Position numbers and translations under genes: made by a program
Shown here: positions 21,683-34,300 of the stretch, in pieces
How positions within the stretch are numbered: the first letter of the stretch is position 1
How the letters are laid out: each line of letters begins with the position of its first letter
NCBI GenBank assembly: GCA_947561585.1
Contig: CANNZV010000129.1
Coordinates: forward strand, 496,001 to 560,000
From: Caprella mutica
Lineage: Eukaryota > Arthropoda > Malacostraca > Amphipoda > Caprellidae
Direction of reading: 5' to 3'
DNA length: 64,000 nt
The notes under the pieces: generated by a model
Databases searched by the model: none
What the model saw: the letters and a program-made list of their open reading frames with translations, nothing else
What the model was told of the DNA's origin: nothing

Positions 21683-22681
21683 TGTGACTGGACGTTTCGT
21701 TACTGGACGTTTCGCTACTGGACGCTTCGTACTAGGACGTTTCGTTACTGGATGTTTCGTTACTTGGACGTTTCGCTACCGGACGCTTCGTACCAGGACG
21801 TTTCGTTACTGGATGCTTCGTTACTTGGACGTTTCGCTACTGGACGCTTGGTACCAGGACGTTTTATTCCCTGACGTTTCGTTACCAGATTTTTTTAAAC
21901 CGGGAACAATTTATGGAACATTATGAATTTACAATGTTTTAAATAAAAAGGGTTAACATATATTTCACTCGTCTGCTAAGTATTTTGTTATGCGTATATT
22001 GATTATAATTAGAGGTATTAAAATTACCAATCATCTCTTAATATCTTAGATTAGAAGAGTTGGAAGTGAAAATATCATGGATACCAATCGATTAGAAGTT
22101 AAATAACAAAAATAAATATTTCACTTTTTCTCACATAACCGAAAATGAGGTTCAGTCCGAGAACTCGGAGCTTGCTCTACTGCCTACACTGAGAAAATCT
22201 ATTGGTTTTGATATTTCCAATTAAATGTTAACGTTAGGTTAAAAATCCAATTACCATATATGTTACATGTTACCGAATACAAGTACCATAATAAAAAAAA
22301 CATAATCTTCCGCACTTTTGCCAAGGTGATAGATATCTTCGAGCATAAAAGAAAAGACTATACCTTAAAAATAAAAGACTATTTTTAATCCTTATTTACC
22401 TTTATTATAATTTCAACATATTTTAATTCTCATATACTATTTTCTAATACGATCGAAAAATTTCGGTAATTGTGGTAAAATATGTTAAAAAAATAATAAA
22501 TATCTATATATATATAATGTATTGGATTGGTATAATTTGTAGTCTATAACTCATTTCAAATAAAATGAAATCGGTAGTCCGGGAAAGAAAAATCTGGCAA
22601 CTAATCGTCCTAGTACGATAGGTGCTAGTAACGATAGGTCCTAGTAACGATAGGTGCTAGTAACGAAACGTCCTAGCACCC
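21683..22681. mobile_element. Tandem-arm TIR element E4 (MULE-like)
   Basis: Flanked by a 9-bp duplication CCTTGTACT (21674-21682) / CCTTGCACT (22682-22690). The complement of the right end is GGGTGCTAGGACGTTTCGTT; the left arm reads TGTGACTGGACGTTTCGTT. Arms are 15-16 bp units: (A/G)CTGGACGTTTCG(T/C)T on the left, GTGCTAGTAACGATAG on the right. The inverted duplicate of this flank has a single unoccupied target AGTACAAGG at 57016-57024. About 1 kb, no transposase. Confidence 0.85.
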
Positions 22682-22690
22682 CCTTGCACT

Positions 22691-23480
22691 GTGCCGATTG
22701 ACATCACACTGAGTTATAAATACAGATGCTAGTTCTCAACAGTGAGAGATAAAATTATTGAAAAACATAGTCTACTATCTTTCCTTATCTAATCAGTTGG
22801 ACACATTGAAATAGCAAGTTACGATCACACACGGGGAAAATGTTATCGCATGTGATATTGCAGTTCTTCACTAAAATGAATATAATATCAAAATACCATG
22901 ATACAAAATAAAATTTTACCAAATAAATAGAAATTATTGCTATTTTGATATTTTCCCCATTTTAACTAAATGTTGCACAAAAATAAGATTTTGATAGAAA
23001 ATAATGATAATTGAAACGGAGTTTATTTGTTTTAGAAATAAATAAATATACAGAAATTTTTTTCGATCCATATAAAGATATAAATAGAATTATTTTAGCC
23101 TGTATGATAGCAATAACATTACCAGGTCCGTATTTCTAAGACATTTTATTCCCGTTCTGGTATATGGCTTGAAACAGTCAAAGATATTGCATTTTTGGTC
23201 GCTTCAACAGTTTTAGGAGATTTTATATACCACAAAGAGGTAATAGTCAGAAATAAATATAAATATATAATCAAAGTCACCATATATATCGTTAAGAAAT
23301 TATATATAAAAAAAAAATGAATTGAATAAGAAATGCTTGAATTTTAGGAATATGAATAATTATAGCGACAGCAGTTTTAATGTAACAGGAAATTTTAAAG
23401 TGAAACTAAAAGTAAAGCTGCGTGAAATGGTAATGCTTTTGCCCACCTAAATAAGTTAGCCTTCTTCAAAAAGAAAGAAC
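22691..23480. other. AT-rich intergenic sequence
   Basis: From 22691 to about 23010 this matches 57015-56750 in inverted orientation, through the presumed promoter side of the SLC18B1-like fragment. The remainder is unassigned AT-rich sequence. Confidence 0.45.
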
Positions 23481-23482
23481 AT

Positions 23483-23635
23483 AAAAGAGAACGGTACTTT
23501 CAGCAGTAACTGATAAGAGAACGGTACTTTCAGCAGTAACTGTTAAGAGAACGGTACTTCCAGCAGTAACTGTTAAGAAAACGGTACTTTCAGCAGTAAC
23601 AGTTAAGAAAACGGTACTTCCAGCAGTAAATGTTC
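23483..23635. repeat. 30-bp tandem repeat
   Basis: Five units of AAGAGAACGGTACTTTCAGC plus AGTAACTGTT. Non-coding. Confidence 0.85.
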
Positions 23636-23806
23636 CATTGGCATGAATAAACAATTTACACATTTAGTAATTCAGGAAACGTAAAATCTAGTCTGATATA
23701 TAGCTTCGGTTCAATATTATATATTATACTGAATATTAAAATAATTCCGTATTCCCTAAACAATTACCGTCGGTCATAGAAAACTAAGAATTTTACGTGG
23801 TTCTAA

Positions 23807-24124
23807 GGCTGCCCACGCACGAATTTCTGTGCGGCAATTATCGCATGACACTAAAATTGCTTTCAAATATAGTATGCGCAGGGCACTCATGCTAATTATA
23901 TTTGCACGTGAAATGTGCCCAAATTTGGATGAATTGTGAAGCGAAAATTTTCCCTCACGTTGACATTCCCACATTCGCAAACGAGCGATTTTTGTTCGCA
24001 GCAGAAAATTACCGCAAATGCGTGGTCACATTTTTCACGTTGCGAACAATATACGTTGGTGTGCCCTTCCATTCTGCTGCGGTAATTTTCTGCTGCTACC
24101 ACAAATCGTTCATGTGCGAGGGGC
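23807..24124. mobile_element. MITE with GGCnnC(T)CGCAC ends
   Basis: Imperfect TIRs GGCTGCCCACGCACGAAT and GGCCCCTCGCACATGAACGA (complement of the right end). An internal inverted pair, GCAGCAGAAAATTACCGC with its complement near 24078-24100, gives a foldback structure. GGC-type ends fit PIF/Harbinger- or hAT-like MITEs; the target duplication is unclear. Confidence 0.55.
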
Positions 24125-24199
24125 CTGTAGATCGTTTTGGTCCTAGAAAAAATCCCCTCTTCAAATAAATGTTTATAATTTTCCATCTTATTTTAACAC

Positions 24200-25100
24200 T
24201 TCCAGTTAACATTCACTTAAAAATAATTAACATAGTTCATGAATTTTATATTGTTCCCTTTAAACTAGCATTTTATTGCCAATGAAAAGTACCATCTACT
24301 AATTTCCTTTCTAATTCAATAAATTCTCTGTATCACTTATTCAGAATTTAACAGGTTTAAATAGCATATGAATATATTCTTTAGTATTTATTTCATTTTA
24401 ACATATATAAACAATAAACATATCATGTATTGACATGTTTCAACATGTATTGACATGTTTTAACATGTATTGACATGTTTTAACATGTATTGACATGTTC
24501 TAACGTCAATAGACATGTTCTAACATGTATTGACATGTTCTGACATGTTAAAACATGTATAGAATAATAAGACGTCAATATCTTACTTCCGGTACAAGCA
24601 TATCGATAATTATTTTATATTAAGGAATCAAAATAAATTTATTTATGTCAAATAAAATTTATCTAAATGTTTTTTTAATAAGATCGCATCTATTAGCTAT
24701 CTAAATTATTAGCTTCTTTGATAAATATTCATTTTTCAGTACTCCAATAAATGTTCCCAAATTCTAAAAAGGAATATCCTTCGAATGTTAGAACGGGATA
24801 TCATTAATTAGCAATTATAAAGAGTAATCTGAATACTAGTGTTCCCTGGTATTACTCATATGTAGCTTTGAAATACTCCTTAAAAGTTTTAAAATTCAAA
24901 TATTCATTAATTTATAATTAGTCATAGTTGCATATTAATATCACAACTTTGGATTTTTTAAAACTTTGTTTAAAAAGTTATTCGGATATCAAATAGGGAT
25001 AATGTCAATCAATGGAAAAAATTCCTGATTAAAATAGTTTCGTGGAAAATGACTTAAATTAAATATCCCTCGTATAACAAGGTTATTTCTTTAGTTTATT
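24200..25100. other. AT-rich sequence with short array
   Basis: Contains the 24427-24560 array; otherwise nothing recognisable. Confidence 0.4.
24427..24560. repeat. About 21-bp tandem repeat, self-complementary
   Basis: About seven units of AACATGTATTGACATGTTTT type. ACATGT...ACATGT makes each unit nearly palindromic, so the array can fold on itself. Confidence 0.8.
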
Positions 25101-25103
25101 CTA

Positions 25104-25335
25104 TTCCGCACCTTATTACCTAGTAAGCTCTACCAAACTAACAGCTGATTGTATGAGAGGTATTCCACACCTCATTACCTAGTAGACTCCACTAAACTAA
25201 CGGCTGATTGTATGGTAGGTATTCCGCACCTTATTACCTAGCAGGCTCTACTAAACTAACAGCTGCTTGTATAAGAGGTATTCCGCACCTCATTACCTAT
25301 TAGGTTCTACCAAACTAACAGCTGATTGGATGATA
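25104..25335. repeat. About 59-bp tandem repeat at the 3' end of copy B
   Basis: Four units of ATTCCGCACCTTATTACCTA followed by GTAGGCTCTACTAAACTAAC and AGCTGATTGTATGAGAGGT. The unit nearest the gene overlaps the last codons and stop of sulfotransferase copy B. Confidence 0.85.
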
Positions 25336-28300
25336 GGAGATAAAGTGACGGAGAGTTTGGTTCCGTCTACATAATCACTGGCACACTTAACATAAGCATC
25401 CCCTTCGTATTCGTACAGTCTGAAATCATTGCCATACTTGTAGAGTAACCTTTCGACCAGGTCAACTGTAAGTTCTTTGAAATAACTGCAAGAAACCTCT
25501 CCTGTTGAAACACCAGCAGATCCCCTGTTGTCCCATCGGGTTTCCAACTGATCAGTTCTGTTCAGAAACTCAATAAAGTTTTTTGATTCGTCGTACAGGT
25601 TTTCGAATCTGGAAAAAATGTAGTTTTAGACATGAATTCAATGATTCTGTTTCTTTAGTTATGACTTGATTAATTAAGAACAATTAGAACAGACGTAGAA
25701 CAAATTTTTATTTCTGGTGTATAGGACGCAGCTGGATAGAATTTTCAATTAGTATAGTAAAGCGAAATTTTCTCACTTCATGACGAAGTCATAAGGTGTG
25801 GAACAGACAGAGCAATGTTCGAAGTAAGGCCTCCAATGCTCATCGCTGTGAATTGTGTGAGTGATGAACTGGACAAACTCTTTAAATGTAGGACCTACAG
25901 GGTATGCGTATGGATTACCCCTCATGGACTTTCCTCTCTTGGCGCCGAACAGAACCATCTTCCGTACAGCTAAAAGCATTTTCAAGCTCTATAAATGGAA
26001 GATAAGAGAATGTTATGTTCAGTATAGAGAAAAAATCGAATTACTAAATTGAAGTATTGATGACTGGAATAAGTTTAAAATACCACTAAATTTACGGTCT
26101 ACGAGATTAAATGTTAAGTAATGAATACTATTCATATATTAATCCAAAACCGTGTAGCTAACACCAGGGTTAGTTTGCTCTAAGAAGCCTTTCCAATACG
26201 ATCGTATTTTGTCTTCCAAATTTGATACAAAGACTGTCCATTTTCTGTAAGTTAAACTCTTTATTGGTCAAGTTTTTCATAAGACATTTCACGAGAAGAA
26301 AATTTGGAGAAAATTTTAGAAGTGATCAAGTGAAAAAGTTTAATCTTTATATTTGCCGAAAAATTTGTAAAGAGAAATGATATCAAATATTTTGAAAGTT
26401 GTTTCGCAATATCAATTATTTTCTATTTCAATTCAGACAGTTTATTGTCTCACCTCCTCTCTAGTGAAATCTTCAGGCAGTTGCCTGTATTTTCTGACCA
26501 TTTTCTCCCCGTGGAGTTTATAGTAGAAAGACTTAGACGCGTTCTCAAACTTATCCCTGTAGCAGGACACCAGTCGCTCAAAAGGATGTCTCACAATCAT
26601 GAAGCGGGTGGTTTCCTTAAGTAGCTGTGTAAAATAGATAGAATTTAATAGGATTTATCCAAAAATAAGTTGAATCATTCAAAATTGAATTGACATTGAA
26701 GATGTACATATATGTTATTTAGCTATATTGAATCAATACGAAATGTGATTTTTACAATGCTCATAATTTACTAATTTAATATTTTCAAAAAGAAACTTTA
26801 CTACATGTAATGCTTGTAGATATTTAAAATTGGTTTGGGTAGTCGACGACAAGTTTTTAGTTAAGGAAGAGATAGAAGAAAGTAGTTCAAGAGGGTATCC
26901 GGAAAATTGGCAGGCGGAAAAATGCCAGTCACTTATTTCATTTGTGTATTTTTGTTCTACGGGTCAAACACCCTCTAGCAGGGAGGTTTGAGGGGAAGCA
27001 CGCCCCCCCCCCCCGATATAATATATTTGATATTATATCAGAAGTAAAGTTTCTTGGAACGTGTTTTGAACAAAATAAAGTTTCAAAAAATGACTGGCAA
27101 TATCCCGCCTACCATACAGTTTTCCGATTCGGCAATTTCACGCCTGGCAGTTTCCCTACTTGCAATTTTCCGTGTACGTGCAAGAAATAGAGAAAAGTAA
27201 GGCAACAGAGAGTGAAAGTAAGGAAAGAGAGATGGGAAATTAAGGCAAGATATACCGGAAAGTGAGGATAGAGATAGAGAAAAGTAAGGCAAAAAAATAG
27301 AGAAAACTTCAAAAAAGTAAGGCAAGAAAAAGAGGAAACTAAGGCAAGAGATAGAGAAAAGTAAGGCAAGAAAGAGAGAAAAGTAAGGCAAGAGATAGAG
27401 AAAAGTAATGCAAGATATAGAGAAAAGTAAGGCAAAAGATAGAGAAGAGTAAGGCAAAAGATAGAGAAAAGTAAGGCAAGAGATAGAGAAAAGTAAGGCA
27501 AAAGATAGAGAAAAGTAAGGCATGAGAGAGGGGAAAGTAAGACAAGAGATAGAGAAAAGTAAGGCAAGATATACCGGAAAGTAAGGCTAGAGATAGAGGC
27601 TTCACTTACAGAAGGACCCGATCCCATAGTAAGTTTGGGGAAGTTCATTTTGAGAAGGTCCTGGACATTTCTGATGTCTTTACCCTTCTGAACGAGACCT
27701 CTCAGCTGCAACAGGTTTATTGACCAGGAGGTACTTGCTGATTTGTAGACAGGACAGAAGGTGAGGTGGTCTGGTCTGAGAAAACATTTTATAATGAGAA
27801 ATTATTCATTCAAAATGAGGAAAGAGTCGTGGTACAATCAGAGAAAGAGTACTATCAGAGAAAGAGTACTATCAGAGAAAGTGTACTATCAGAGAAAGAG
27901 TACTATCAGAGAAAGTGGACTATCAGAGAAAGAGTACTATCAGAGAAAGAGTACTATCAGAGAAAGTGTTCTATCAGAGAAGAGGGTTAATGTGACCGGT
28001 TCTAGGGGAGTTGCCACTGGGCGAATTGCCGCTGGGTGGATTGCCACTGGGGGAACTGCCCATTTGGGGGAATTGCCACTGGATAAATTGAAACTGGGTG
28101 AATTATCACTGGGTGAATTGTCACTGGGTGAATTGTCACTGGGTGAATTGTCATTGGGTGGATTGTCACTGGGTGGATTGTCACTGGGTGGATTGTCACT
28201 GGGTGGATTGTCACTGGGTGGATTGTCACTGGGTGGATTGTCACTGGGTGAATTGTCACTGGGTGAATTGTCACTGGGTGAATTGTCACTGGGTGAATTG

Positions 28301-31300
28301 TCACTGGGTGAATTGTCACTGGGTGAATTGTCACTGGGTGAATTGTCACTGGGTGAATTGTCACTGGGTGAATTGTCACTGGGTGAATTGTCACTGGGTG
28401 AATTGTCACTGGGTGAATTGTCATTGGGTGAATTGTCACTGGGTGAATTGTCACTAGGTGAATTGTCATTGGGTGAATTGTCATTGGGTGAATTGTCATT
28501 GGGTGAATTGTCATTGGGTGAATTGTCACTGGGTGAATTGTCATTGGGTGGATTGTCATTGGGTGGATTGTCATTGGGTGGATTGTCATTGGGTGAATTG
28601 TCACTGGGTGAATTGTCACTGGGTGAATTGTCACTGGGTGAATTGTCACTGGGTGAATTGTCACTGGGTGAATTGTCACTGGGTAAATTGTCACTGGGTG
28701 AATTGTCACTGGGTAAATTGTCATTGGGTGGACTGTCATTGGGTGGACTGTCATTGGGTGGACTGTCATTGGGTGGACTGTCATTGGGTGGACTGTCATT
28801 GGGTGGACTGTCATTGGGTGGATTGTCATTGGGTGAATTGTCATTGGGTGAATTGTCACTGGGTGAATTGTCACTGGGTGAATTGTCACTGGGTGAATTG
28901 CCACTGGGTGAATTGCCACTGGGGGAACTGCCCATTTGGGGGAATTGCCACTGGGTGAACTGCCCATGTGGGTGAATTGCCAATGGGTGAATTGTCATTG
29001 GGTGGATTGTCATTGGGTGGATTGTCATTGGGTGGATTGTCATTGGGTGGATTTGGGTAGATTGTCACTGGGTAAATTGACACTGGGTAAATTGTCACTG
29101 GGTGAATTGTCATTGGGTGAATTGTATACATGATGATACCTTATACTGTTAAACCCTTGAAAATGTACAGTGCTAAAGTTCCTTCCAATATGTCCTTATT
29201 CGTGCTATCTCTATCCATAAAATTTCTATCCTGATTTATAAAACTGAACAGGTTTCAACCAATTCGCATTAATTTTAATTCAACTTGTATATTCTAATAA
29301 TTTCAACATGTCTTGGTGGACCACGGCCTTCTTAAAATACCCACAATCTTATTTTCTTTTGTTTTTCATCAAAAAATAGCTACATTCTTACTTTCTATTG
29401 GCTACAACCTAACTCATTCACTTTACAGGAGTTCACTATATAGACTCATAGAGGTACTGTAACTATGAAATTTGTTTCTTATATGACCCATCTCAGAACA
29501 GAAAACTTATAGTAGTTTAAAAGAATAATGGTATTTATTCATGAAAAGAATATGTTCTACTAAAGAATATTTTTTTTATAACGAGAATATTTTCTCATAT
29601 AAAGAATATTATTTATTTTAATTATGCTCAAGACTATATTTTTATACAAAACGCATAATATTGCATCCCTAGTTATTACAGTAGTAATGGTCTTTAATTA
29701 AGTCAATACAGTAGACTCTTCAAAAAATGGGTAAATAATATAATTGTCTTGGGGCTCAATTGTCTTCGGGCCCAATTGTCGTTGGCCCAATTGTCGTTGG
29801 CCTAATTGTCCTGGGCCCAACTGTCGGCGGGTCCAATTTTCCTGGGCCCAACTGTTGGCGGTTCCAATTGTCCTTGGCCCAACTGTCGGCGCCTCAATTC
29901 TCGGTCCACGCTTATATTAGGAGGTGAGGGGGGGGGGGGGGGGGGCACACATAAACACACTGGGCGAGTGTGTGTTTTGTTCATCTCGTGTACGTAGTGT
30001 GCATTCAGTGAGAATTGTTCACCCAGTGACAATTCACCCAGTTGTAATTCCCTCTCATGGGCAGTTCACCCGGTGGCAATTCACCCACATGGGCAGTTCA
30101 CCCAGTGGCAATTCACCACATGGGGAAGTTCACCCAGTGGCAATACCCCCTCATGGGCAGTTCACCCAGTGGCAATTCACCGTGCACCAATGTGACCATG
30201 TACTATCAGAGAAAAAAAGAGTCACTGTGGTGATGTACTATCAGAGAAAAGAGTCACTGTGATGATGTACTATCATAGAAAAGAGTCACTGTGATGATGT
30301 ACTATCAGAGAAAAGAGTCACTGTGATGATGTACTATCAGAGAAAAGAGTCACTGTGATGATGTACTATCAGAGAAAAAAGTCACTGTGATGATGTACTA
30401 TCAGAGAAAAGAGTCACTGTGATGATGTACTATCAGAGAAAAGAGTCACTGTGATGATGTACTATCAGATAAAAGAATCACTGTGATGATGTAATATCAG
30501 AGAAAAGAGTCACTGTGATCATGTACTATCAGAGAAAAGAGTCACTGTTATGAAGTACTATCTGAGAAAAGAGTCACTGTGATCATGTACTATCAGAGAA
30601 AAGAGTCACTGTTATGAAGTACTATCTGAGAAAAAAGTCACTGTGATGATGTACTATCAGAGAAAAGAGTCTCTGTGGTGATGTACTATCAGAGAAAAGT
30701 CACTGTGATGATGTACTATCTGAGGAAAGAGTCACTGTGATGATGTACTCTCACAGAAAAGAGTCACTGTGATGATGTACTACCAGAGAAAAGAGTCACT
30801 GTGATGATGTACTATCAGAGAAAAGGGTCACTGTGATGATGTACTATCAGATAAAAGAGTCACTGTGATGATGTACTATCAGAGAAAAGAGTCACTGTGA
30901 TGATGTACTATCAGAGAAAAGAGTCACTGTGATGATGTAATATCAGAGACCAATTTCTTTTTATAGATATGATATGTGCAAACCGTGATAATGATCATCG
31001 CAAACACTCTTTTCTTTGTAAATTAGCTTTATTCTTACCTGTCATTTATGAGGTTAGTGTATAGGACACTTTTTCTTTTGACACAGCTTTATTTCTTACC
31101 TGTCATATAGAAGGATAGTATAGGACTCTTTTTCTTTTAACTGTAGTTTTATTTCTTATCTGTCATATATAAGGTTAGTATAGGACACTTTTCTTTTGAC
31201 TGAAACTTTATTTTTTACCTGTCATGTAGAAGGTTAGTATAGGACTCTTTTTTTTGACTGTAGTTTTATTTCTTACCTGTCATATATGAGGTTAGCGTAA

Positions 31301-34300
31301 GACACAGAGGCGTAAATGGTGTTCAGGTGATCTGCTGATTTCAAACACAGTTTTCCTATGTGCATTGTGCGTCTCCTTTGCTCTAAGAGGAAATTTGCCA
31401 TGTCCTGAAACAAGTAAATAGATTAGGATTGAAATTCTTTCCAGTTGTCTATAGGGAAAATTAGTTCTTGGAACAATATTGCCCCAATAGTGGGAGAATG
31501 TTGTCCCGAGAACCGAAGTTACCTGGCTTCTAAATATTATAATTAACTTATAGGAGAAATAGTAAATGCAAATTGAAATGCAGCTTAAACATTATATCAA
31601 AGTGTTTCTTTATCGGTGAAATGCGTACGACTGTGTCTGGTTAAGGAAATAAATAGAAATATGTGCGATTTATTTAATATAAAAATACCACATATTAATT
31701 ACAGATATACAGATATCACAGTTCTCACTATTGACCTCCAATTAGGTACCTTATAGCAAAAAGTGATTATCTAACGTGAATTTGGCTGATGTCAGTTGCT
31801 ACATTATTAACTGGTAGCGTCAACGCAGGCATTGCCCGCACTTATTGAACAAGTCCAATTATCTCTAAAACTATTACAGATAGAGAAGATCTGTAAGATG
31901 CAACAGGAAGAGATAGTTACTTATTTTAAACAGACAAAACAGCTTAGCTTTATGATCAATGGGTTAATAGCTATTCAACTTTTTCTAAAAAAATTGCTAC
32001 CCTAGCAAACCAGGCAATAATCCCGCACTTTTCAGGGCATTATCCCGCACTGCAGGGTAATGCCCTGCAGCCGTATTAACTTGGAAACTAATAGATCAAT
32101 CCAAATTTAGATGACACCATCGTAAAGAACAGCTTCTAAACTCTTAGAAACAATGTTAAAAAGACGGTAATACAACACTTGGAAATAGCGTCATGTGTTT
32201 GAACAAGTAACACCTATGAAAGTTAAGAGGCTCAATATTGAGCCACCTGAAAATATAATATTGAGCCACCTGAAAATATAATATTGAGCCACCTGAAAAT
32301 ATAATATTGAGCCACCTGAAAATATAATATTGAGACACCTGAAAATATAATATTGAGCCACCTGAAAATATAATATTGAGCCACCTGAAAATATAATATT
32401 GAGACACCTGAAAATATAAATCGTGCAAAACTTACTATTACGAAAAAGTTATAAGTTAAAATATACTATAAATGTTGCACAAACATCAGAAAATAGTTTT
32501 CTGTGAAGTCAAATTCACGTTACAGACAATAGCTTATTTTATATTACGTTTTTTGTTGGTGCATAAATACTCCTGCATAATAAAAGTTTAGGCAGGCATC
32601 TTTTCGCACATACACTACACACTGTATGTACACACCCTACACACTGTATGTATACACACTACACACTGTATGTATACACGCTACACACTGTATGTATACA
32701 CGCTACACAATTATCTATGGTTATTATATCTTATCATGCTGGAAATTCAACATTTTATAGTACTGTAAAAGTGCGGGATAATGCCCTGCATATTTTTTTC
32801 ATGCCGGGCAAAACCCCGCATTAGTTCGTTGCCATATAGTCAATTTTTTGGCTGACCTGAAACAAAAAAGCTAGATAGTATATTAAATTACGATAATTAA
32901 ACTGTAATGTGTCACAAACGTGATCAAATTTAATTGAGAATTGTGGATTCTGCAGCAAATCTTGCAAAATTATCTGATTTTACGAATACAAATGTTTGGT
33001 GCATAATTTTATAGTGTCCTTTTTCCTAAAATACTTACCGAAACCTAGCATGGATAATATTATTTGTCCTGAGGGTTGAAAATCTGCTCTTTCCAATATC
33101 GTAAACAGAAATTTAAATTTTTGAACAGTTTTGGAGATAAGGGAGGTGCGGGGAAATGCCCGCACATTCCAGGTGTGTGGGAATTACACGCATTGACGCT
33201 ATATGAATAAACTAGAAAAAATGACTCAAGGTTATCTTGCATAGAATCAACTGATCTAATTTTCCATCAAGAACTAATAGTTTGTAAAGGCATTAATAGT
33301 TTAACCAACAGCTATTTTCGAAGTACAGGATTGATTTTAACAAGCTGTCTTTTTCCATTCTAGTATTGCCGATCACGCACAATGCTGAAATAGATGAAAA
33401 CATTGTGATGGATTAATTTCTGAATTACAGCACCGTTTTGCATCTTCGTTCATATAAAAATTAAAAAGGTAAGTAATAATCATTGTACTGTAAAACTCCT
33501 GAATTATGAAGTTCTTCGTTATGAAACACTCGAGTAATGGAGGACCTAAGTTATGAAAAACATCTGAGTTATGAAGTATTTTCAATATTTAAATTATAGG
33601 AAAACATATAAGTCATGAATTTCGTCCTAGTTATTCCTTAAAAATCATAGTTCATAGAAAACTATCAGTGTCCATGAGTGAGTTATGAAGTGGCTCTGAG
33701 TTATGAAGTGGCTCTGAGTTATGAAGTAACCAATACTTCATAACTCAGGAGGTTCACTGTATATAAGTTCTTCTTCCATGAATAAAGATGAGGAACCATC
33801 CGGTAACTCAGAATAACCGACTTTTACTTTCAAGGGGTTTCTTCGGTTTATAATTATAAGAATATAGTAAAAATCACATAAGGACTTTAAGATATTTCCG
33901 CATAAGTTTCGATCGATACAGTGCTTCAAGAATAATGGTATATGGATAATATTTGATTAACTCTTCTCTGATTGGTCGGCAAAGAGGAGGAGCCAACAAG
34001 GGGTGGAACACTAAATCGTTAGTGCTCCGCCCTCTGTTGGCTCCTCCTTATTGCATATAGAATTATTGTAGAAAGAGTTAAATTGAATAATTATTTTCAA
34101 ATAATAAGAAGTTTGAAATTCTCAACATAGATGGCTTTAATGTAGTTTGTTCTACCCGCTAATTTGTTGAACTGTATACTTCATGAATGTTTAATGACCT
34201 GTCAGGTGGGTTGAGGTGGCTCGCCCCCCACGATATAATTGGTCAATCTCAATAGCCAATCAATGAGTTAATAACATAAAACACATTATACCCGAAAACT

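Larger units (their letters stand above)
27998..30188. mobile_element. Tandem-arm TIR element E6 (MULE-like), 2.2 kb
   Basis: Perfect 9-bp duplication AATGTGACC (27989-27997 and 30189-30197). Left end GGTTCTAGGGGAGTTGCCAC; complement of the right end GGTGCACGGTGAATTGCCAC. The left arm is about 75 copies of a 15-bp unit GGGTGAATTGTCACT (28005-29130). The right arm has about 11 units of the same sequence inverted (30016-30180). The unit has no stop in several frames on both strands, so very long false ORFs arise. A second 15-bp array lies inside at 29745-29905. It is inserted in the intron 3 tandem array of copy B. Confidence 0.85.
31984..32855. mobile_element. Possible tandem-arm TIR element E7
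   Basis: Inverted arms built from GGGCATTATCCCGCAC units (about 32007-32072 and 32768-32822). Outer sequences CCAGGCAATAATCCCGC and the complement of GCGGGG...TTGCC also pair loosely. The boundary and duplication are unresolved. Contains two further arrays. Confidence 0.5.

Noticed and set aside
27083..27711. Minus-strand Leu/Ser/Phe-rich frames (to 200 codons) next to exon 4 of copy B
   Set aside because: Read-through from exon 4 past its GTAAGT donor into the 22-bp array; resembles a membrane protein only by repeat composition. The same applies at 14044-14460.
27761..29133. Very long open frames on both strands (up to about 400 codons) across 27.8-29.1 kb
   Set aside because: They are translations of a 15-bp stop-free unit in the arm of element E6. 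There is no unique protein sequence, and all frames are equally open.
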